NCBI GenBank assembly: GCA_010093605.1
Contig: MU004182.1
Coordinates: 450,557-514,556, forward strand
Direction of reading: 5' to 3'
Source of the DNA: Lophium mytilinum
Taxonomy: Eukaryota; Ascomycota; Dothideomycetes; Mytilinidiales; Mytilinidiaceae
Length of the DNA: 64,000 bases
Positions within the stretch are counted from its first letter, which is position 1. Each line of letters begins with the position of its first letter. Position numbers and translations under genes: made by a program. The notes below the pieces were generated by a model. That model saw only the letters and a program-made list of their open reading frames with translations. It did no database searches and was not told the DNA's origin. Below, one piece after another: positions 57,144 to 64,000 of the stretch.

Positions 57144-59835
57144 ATGAAGGTCAACGGGTCTCAACACTTCGTGAAGCTCCTTCTCCTCGTTTTTGGGATC
57201 CTCGCTTTGGTGTCTGGGAAGTCAACGGAACAGAAGGGCGGATGTTGTAATGCCTTTTCCCCTTTGCGCTTAAATGCTGACTAGCCCAGTGAAGGAACAC
57301 TACCGATTCAAGTCGTCCGGAAAGCCAATAAAGGTCTTGCCCTCCGCCGGCTCCAGATGTAGTACTGCCTTTCTCCCTCTGCGCTTGAGTACTGACTGGT
57401 GTAGCGAAAGAGTATTCAGCTCCATCCGAAAAGCTGACGATCGTCTCGACGATCACCGTCTCAACGTCCGCCGTCTCAACGTCCACCTCGGCGACTCAAA
57501 CAGGACTTCGAGCCACGGAAACCGCAAAAAGCAACTATATATGTGATTCTCTCGGTGACGAATGCAGTTTCGGTCGGTATTCCGCACTCATTTCCAGCGC
57601 ACATGGGCATGAAGACCAGGAGCCGGATAAGACCTCGACTGCTTTCAAAAAAGGCTACAAGTTAGGCCAAGCACATTACGTCAAAAACGCCACAGCCCAA
57701 AGCGCGAATAATGACGAGGAGTATATCGCCGGTTACCGCTATGGGAAGTTCAACTTTACTGTAATCGCGACTCTGGATGACTTCCCCAGCCCAAAAAGTG
57801 GTTTACACAGTGCAGACTCCAAGTTTCTCAACCAGGAATCCGCAAAATTCAGAGCAGCGTTCTGGGACGGTCTCGGGGATCGAGTCTTGAAGACACAGGA
57901 ATTAATTAATGATGAGGAGTGTTATGCCTGGGAGCCACTCACCGAAGAGGTGTGGGAAGAGTGGAAGGTTACGGATTGGCTGAAAGAAGAAGAATCTGAC
58001 TACAAGGGCGACAACTTCACATTACATCTGAAACAAAAGTATGCTCCGACATTGGACAATTCTACTTTCGATTGTACTCGTGAAGCCGGGTATACATGCG
58101 CGGTAAATCATGTTCTGTCTTGAAAGTTTGGTCTATCACTGACACATGGTAGCCTTTTAACTGTTCGTACTTCGAAACAGTTCCCCAGAATAGCAGTGCA
58201 AATGATCAAAGAAAGGCCTGGTATGCATTCGTCAAGATCGCTAATATGGCAAACGAGCACCAAGACCTATGGGAAGCGAACAAGAACGAATCTTTACTCG
58301 ATGGAATTATTGAATCCACTTACGAAGACGTCCACCGGTTCACTCAAGGGGAGAACGGTCAAATCGATGCAATAAAAAGAAACCATGCCGAGAAATCGAT
58401 ATTCTTGAACACGTTTATGGGTCTCATAGCGTTTGACTTTTATTTTGGGCTTCCCGACGATCAAGTAAACAAGACACTCGAAAGCAGGGCAGGAATCATT
58501 GACGCCGTCAAGGATATGCCGGCAAATTATCAGAGTCCCCCGTAAGCTTTTGGGCTGCCATTGCATGGCCGATGCTAATCAATCTTCATAGAGCTGATTT
58601 CGAAGGTTACTTCATGTGGACGAGTATAACGAACGCATCAGCGCATATGCATGACTCTCTAATGCAATTGATGCTGAATCTGACCACCCAGGGCCACTCA
58701 TTCCAACGCCACGCATCTGACAACCACATCACCCTGTCGGAAATGCTCACAGGGTAAGGCATATGAATTGATTCCTCGCGAGTCTTTGCTCTTGACGGTG
58801 TGGTACTCTTCACTGACTGTCAGCGCAGACGCTATGCCACCCGCAGAGTAAATATGTACCAACACATCCAAGAGGTCATGCGGCACGAATATATGGCTCT
58901 TCAAATCAACTTATTTTGGAAGTCCAATAGGGCCTACATTGCAGTCGCAGATGCTTTAACTGGGGGCTGCCGCAACGACACCAGAGGGAACCCAGATATA
59001 AGAGTGTGTCTGCCTGAGTATCCAGACAAGTCATTTTGGTCTTATTAGTATGTTCTCGAGTTTGGATTCTTTTCTGTTGACTGACTGGCTGGTAGTATTC
59101 CCAGGATGCATGACATTCGGCTTGAGACTCAAATGCTAGGCCCCCCTCCACATTTCATGCAGCTCAAGAACAAAACGGACTTTTACGGAGGAATAACTGT
59201 GGAGGTAAGTAACAGCTCCTTTCGATATGCCAGCTTCCAGTGACCCCACCGAGGGGCTTTTCTCCAGCCCTCTAACCTTTGATGTCATCCAGGATATTAC
59301 TCGAGGATCCTGGCAATACTGGCTCTCGCACAAGAATACTGCGTACGATCGAAACGACAGCTGGATTGGCGAGTTTGAGATAAGCATGTCAAATTACACG
59401 ACAAATCACACGAATGGCCGACACGAAGTGAATCCATATACCGCGTGGAAAAGAAAGGCCTTATTCAATATCCCAGTTGCGTACGCCCCGCGAGGCGACA
59501 CCATTTCCAGCATAAATACTGAGAAGGGAATGCATTATCCCTGCCGAACTGGTGTAGAAGATTGGACTTCGGAGTCAGTAGAAGGAGAGGACTCGCTCAA
59601 CTTCTTGCAAGCCACTATGCTGTGGAAGTCAAGGACTTGGTATCATTGGTGTGACGACGACGGCAAGAGCAAGGCGCATTGCAAACAACACTGGGATGAT
59701 AAGGAGTCCTTCGTTGACAATGATGGCAAAGTTGCTGAGGGGCATAACCGGTTTTACAAGTGCTTGAAGCCAGCTAGCGCGGAAGATCGGGGTTGGTTTA
59801 TGGGGAATTTGACTCATGACGATATCTATAAGTAG
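57144..59835 (+). CDS. large secreted glycoprotein of unknown function
   Basis: Eight exons: 57144-57243, 57290-57358, 57405-58102, 58153-58541, 58592-58753, 58829-59047, 59096-59204, 59293-59835; 762 residues, every junction in frame. The N-terminal signal peptide has a hydrophobic core LLLLVFGILALVSG. A Ser/Thr-rich linker at about 60-90 resembles O-glycosylated spacers. The body has more than ten N-x-S/T sites and scattered cysteines. Some phrases in exon 4 (FNCSYFETVP, then WYAFVKIA) faintly recall the C-terminal region of fungal killer-toxin-like class V chitinases, but no GH18, LysM or chitin-binding module is present, and I do not claim that identity. The first two introns look duplicated (see findings). 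Function not recognised. Confidence 0.62.
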
Positions 59836-60731
59836 TCGCTCCCTGTCAAGTGGGAGGAGGAAAAGGAGGATCGCTTCTTCGATGATGGGAAAGTGCTAAA
59901 ATAGTAGACTGCGGGGAGATGATGGATTAGATTGATATACTGGGTTAGGTGATATTGCGAAAGAACTACAAGGTTAGATTGCCTTATAACTAGTCCTAAT
60001 AGGTGCCTTGCTCGAGCTCTCTGCCTTCTCCAAACAATAGCTTCGTGAACAACCCTTCCCCAACCATCATAAACTCATCCGCTAAAATCCCTACCATAGG
60101 TCTGAACAGCTTGTTTGCAATGAGACATGTTTTCCTCGGCCTCGCATTGATTGCTTTATCCGCATTGAAATCTCGTCCTGGTCGATTTGGGTTCTCGAAA
60201 ATTTTCGACCTGATCTAGTAGTCCAAGCTAAAGTCAGATCTGTCGTTAGCACTGCTATTGATGTTGGCGGAATTTGACATCGCGTTATAGTGTGGTAGCT
60301 AGTGATGGATACATGAGTCTTTTGAAGCTGTGCCTGTTAGTGGTGAGATGAATATTTCGTATTGAGCGACGTGTCGATGTTATAAAAATAGCCCATGCCT
60401 TGTTCGGGCCGCAACCCTCGACTTTATTAGCTCCTTCGTACATTGACACTAGACCAAGTACCTATAAATTGCCTCTGACATGGCGCGCCTTCGATATATA
60501 GCATCACCACACCCATACCAGGCCGGGCGCTGTAAAAATACTACGACCTCGTGGGTCCTAGCGTCAAATACCATTTCGGTGATCCTCATCTCCAAATCTG
60601 CCATCTGGACCTTTGCGAGCCATCGGGACATCTTCCTGAGAACTGGTTCCGTAAGTCTAATATTGGAAGACTCCACTGAAATCCTGGAAAAACGCGGTAA
60701 GCAATATCTGTCAACAAGAGCACTTACGTGC
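59836..60731. other. intergenic spacer
   Basis: 3' flank of the large secreted-protein gene and upstream region of the next one. No supported gene. Confidence 0.4.
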
Positions 60732-60739
60732 TATAAAAG
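60732..60739 (+). promoter_or_regulatory. TATA box of the small secreted-protein gene
   Basis: TATAAAAG about 100 bp before the ATG at 60833, with a pyrimidine-rich leader. Confidence 0.5.
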
Positions 60740-60832
60740 CCAGTTATCCCTAGTGATTTCACAGAGCTCTTCCACTACTTGATTCACCTTTCTTTATCAC
60801 CTCTTGAGTCTCAAACCATATCTGTCATCAAC

Positions 60833-61688
60833 ATGGCTCGTGGCCTCCAGCAGCTCTTCTTCTTCCTTTGGCTCTTCACGTGGGTATCTGCAATAGAAGT
60901 AGATGGAAACAAGCCTTGTTAGACTCCCCTTACTTCTTGATCCCAACTAGAACATCAGCTCACCACTTCAAGTCGACGACCCCGAAGGTTGGGAGCTAGC
61001 CCAATGGTGTCTTGAAAACAACCAACGTGACAGCAATCCGGAGTGTGCAGGCGCCTACAAGATGATGGAAGAGATGGCGTTTGCAGTGGTCCACCGCACG
61101 ATGGTCCACCGCTGGAGCTCGATGGTCCACCGCTCGAATGCTGCGCTGTTGCAGGAGTCCCCGTTGCACGAGCTAAAGACCTCGGATTCCACGCCCTTGG
61201 ACAACAGTCAGGAGCCGACCGGCCTACACTGGCTGGACAAGCTCGATGAACAGGACTGCGCTCCAGAGCTCGGCGACTCTTTTTACACAGACGAGAAACT
61301 CATGGAGATTCTGGGACAGTGTGTAGTCTCTCTTCATTTGTCCGTACGCTCAACGCCCGCTAAGCATGAAAATAGAACCAAAAGCTCCGGCATTGACGAT
61401 GCAATGAAAGGCGAGGCGGATGCTGGGCTTCGAATATTACGGGGCTTTGGTGCCCTGTGGAGCAAGGACGAGGCGCCGAACGTCACGGATGAGGCTATCG
61501 AAGGCATCGCTCAGGCATTGAAGGACCTCCGTCGCCACTCGGACTATATTTCCAAGTCGCTCAGGAAGTTCAGATGTGTGATTCAGTCTACGTACGCGAG
61601 CCTGAACGCGAGGCTCGCGTACATTGTAGAAGAACAGACACGGCACTTAGAGGCAATCAAGAAGGAAGAGTTGTTTGAAGAGTTGTGA
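60833..61688 (+). CDS. secreted protein of unknown function with short tandem repeat
   Basis: Exons 60833-60898 and 60951-61688, 267 residues, phase 0. Signal peptide MARGLQQLFFFLWLFTWVSA. The mature part has paired cysteines (WCLENN and PECAG). A threefold MVHR-type repeat at about residues 63-78 is encoded by three GATGGTCCACCGC-like units at 61081-61133. A long C-terminal amphipathic helix (ARLAYIVEEQTRHLEAIKKEEL) follows. There are two N-glycosylation sites (ENRT, PNVT). It lies downstream of another secreted orphan in the same orientation. Size, cysteines and secretion would fit an effector-like or cell-wall protein, but this is only a guess. Confidence 0.62.
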
Positions 61689-61868
61689 CTGCTTCCTATT
61701 GCATGACTAGGAGTCGAGGGGATCCTATACATAATGGAAGCTTCGCACTACCACATGCCAAGGCTAATTTAGAAGGGGTTAGAATGCGTCTAGACTAAAC
61801 AAATGGAAGTTTTCATTCATTTTTCATATTAGTATGCCCTCCAAGACTCGAGACGCTCTTTTACTCTT

Positions 61869-63948
61869 TCAAACAGTGACAACAATAGTGCACCGTCCTT
61901 GAAACCAGAACGTCTTACTCACCTCCCTCTTCGCACGCTCCCACTCTTCTTCGTTGCACACAAGAGATAGGCCAGTAGAGAGGAGGACCTCCACCCTTAC
62001 ATTTGGCGTTTCAGGCGCGTCATGCTTGCTGTTTGAGGGCGGCACGTTTTGATAGCGTTCTTCGGGTCCACCATCTCGAGGGGGTGTTACCGGAGGTGGA
62101 CGAAAATTATTGAGGCCTTGGTCGACCCGCGCACCACCCATCTCGGAGTCCGCGCCCGCGTCTACATCCACATCCAGACCAGCAGCGGCTCTGGCTAAGC
62201 CTCTAAGAAGGGCGGGATCCGGGTCAGGTGTCGCCGGGTTGATCCTATGGCTAGCATCTTCGGTCCGCCCGTCTTTGACACTGTTGTGGGCACTCTGGCT
62301 GGGCCGTTCGGTAAGGTGAATTCCCTTAGTGATGCTTAACTCGTTGAGAGCTTGCTCGATCACGTGGTGTAGATCCGCATACCGCAATCCCCAGATGTCG
62401 GTAGTCGGGGAAGCTAAGTCCAGACCTAATCTTAGCGGTTTAGAGTCCGAGGACGAGAAATGAATGCTGATCATGCGAAGACCTTCTGAGGTGTCTGAAA
62501 AAGTCGTGTCTACTAATGGCGGAACGAGCTGCATGAGCTGCGGATGTGGATGGTGTAAGCTCATATTGTCATGAGAGGAAGGTGATGCGAGAGATGGGTC
62601 GAGTTGTGTTGGGTGCTGTGCCTGCAATTAGATCGCGTATGACTTTCTGTGGAGGTTCAAAGACGACGTAGAACAATATCAAACGAAAAATTGAAAGGAG
62701 GCACTTGGGTATACATACGTGCTCATAGCTCACACCTTCAAACCCTTCCGTCTCAGCGCTCTGTACGTCTCCATCTACACTACTGACTCCTTCTTTCTTC
62801 TTCCCGCCCTTCCTTGTCTCAATGGCGTAGACCCTTTGCCTCTCATTAGTGACCATCCTTCTTAGCAATGGCGTGACAAGGCCGACAATCGTATTGCCAT
62901 CTCTAGGCCATATCCACTTCGTTTCCGCTCCCGCATTCTCCCCGAGCTCCCCATCAACATTCTCACCTTCGCCTATAGCCTTCACCACCCCTCTTCCAAC
63001 ATCCCTCCCTTCGGCACCAACTCCAAAGAACTGTTCACCAGCCCCTTGGACTAGGAAGTCATTGACACAGCGGAATAACCGTAGTTTTACCATATCTGTG
63101 TCGCCTTTGCCTCGGTTCCCAACGCACGCCTGGCGTGCCGGATGCGCAGGGTCCAGCATATACGACTTCGCCTGTGCTTGAAGTTGCAAAAAGCTCTCTG
63201 GCCCAAGTTGTAGAGAGTCAAACAGCTTAGACATAGGGGGGCGGGTGTATTTCTTAGGTGGATTTGTAGGTGGGCGGCGGAAGAGGGCGGTCCGTGGGTG
63301 AAGCATGGTAGCATCTGCTTCATTCGAAGTCGCGCGGGTTTCAAAGAGGACGGACGGTTGAGGACCATCTTCATGTTCAGGGTCGCGTGTGGGAGTCTGA
63401 GACGGAAATGGTGGAAAGTTGGCGTTGGCATTAGCTTTTGTACTCGCTGTGACGGATGACGAATCTCTCGCTTTCATGGCATCCAATTGCTCGACAGGCT
63501 GCCGCAGCTGCTGGCCCATGGTCTCCAAAGCTGGATCCCGGACCAGACTCACACTGGCTGGGCCTTTCCTCGCGCGCTTCGACGTTGCTCTCACTAACAT
63601 CCTTTCGTGCCCTGTCGACCCAACTCTCCGCTCAACCTCTCCTTCTCTTGGCGGAGTAGAACTCTCAGCTCTCTTCCTCTTCCCTTTCCCTTGTGGGACT
63701 TGTGTCCGAAGATTCTCGATTCCCTCTTTCCGCCTTAACTCTGGCAACGGTGCTCCGTTTCGTAGCCCAGCTGCCTCGTTAGCAGCCTCCAACAACTCAG
63801 CTAGCTGGTTGTTCTCTTGATCAAAATTGCCTTGTGTATCTTCATGACTCTCCGGGGCATTTTCGACGGTGTACTCTTCGCTGTACACGAAAGGGTGTGA
63901 ATGTTGCTGTGAAGCGTGCAACTGGTAGTAGGGGGCGTTGGCAGCCAT
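61869..63948 (-). CDS. conserved fungal protein, probably nuclear
   Basis: Exons 63948-62719 and 62621-61869 joined in phase 0 by a 97-nt intron; 660 residues as modelled. The first 250 residues are disordered and basic with KRKR and SKRARK nuclear-localisation-like clusters. The region from about 235 to 300 is compact and looks conserved (LFDSLQLGPESFLQLQAQAKSYMLDPAHP, then CVGNRGKGDTDMVKLRLFRCVNDFL). The second exon contains low-complexity Pro/Asp stretches. A perfect donor (gtgagtaag) at about 61921 suggests another intron, in which case the C-terminus would differ from mine. I do not recognise a named domain. The gene ends near the window edge but appears complete at its 5' end. Confidence 0.6.
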
Positions 63949-64000
63949 GTTCAAGTCCGGTACGTTTGAAGCTAGGGATCGTAGTATGCGAATAGGTAAT

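Overview
The window is nuclear DNA of a filamentous ascomycete (Pezizomycotina). Protein-coding genes carry short introns (mostly 45-90 nt) with GT..AG ends and CTAAC/CTGAC-like branch sites. There is a Zn2Cys6 regulator pair, a fungal iterative polyketide synthase and a fungal Nnf1. I cannot name the species. All gene models below were spliced by eye; only reading-frame continuity and family motifs support the exon joins.

Left flank (0.1-11.2 kb): housekeeping-type genes. These are a Myb/SANT protein, a class II (SIRT4-like) sirtuin, a coiled-coil orphan, a DCR2-type metallophosphatase, a mitochondrial-looking TRM61/GCD14 tRNA methyltransferase and kinetochore Nnf1. Between 4.6 and 5.6 kb lie degraded pieces of a LITAF-domain gene and of an MFS transporter.

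Middle (12.6-50.3 kb): genes typical of a secondary-metabolite cluster built on a 6-methylsalicylic-acid-synthase-type PKS (36.1-41.6 kb, KS-AT-TH/DH-KR-ACP, 1780 aa). With it lie a secreted GMC oxidoreductase, a salicylate-hydroxylase-type FAD monooxygenase divergent from an MFS transporter, a cytochrome P450, a cupin membrane protein divergent from the PKS, and two Zn2Cys6 regulators. This set recalls the terreic acid and patulin pathways, in which 6-MSA is oxidised by P450s and a flavoenzyme and finished by a GMC oxidase. A cyclic epoxyquinone or related product is an inference.

The most unusual content is a dispersed paralogous family that I do not recognise: genes at 12.6, 14.7, 15.9, 27.6(-), 29.4(-) and 51.6(-) kb. 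Full-length members have an N-terminal domain of about 90 residues starting M-A-x-C-x3-L-K, one transmembrane helix, a basic/coiled-coil stalk, and an acidic variable tail carrying W-x-x-[LIV] near the C-terminus. That last motif has the form of an Atg8-interacting motif. Two members sit inside the metabolite cluster between the transporter and the P450.

Right flank (53.8-64 kb): a small orphan, a second LITAF fragment inverted relative to the first, two signal-peptide-bearing secreted proteins of unknown function, and a large nuclear-looking conserved fungal protein at the edge.
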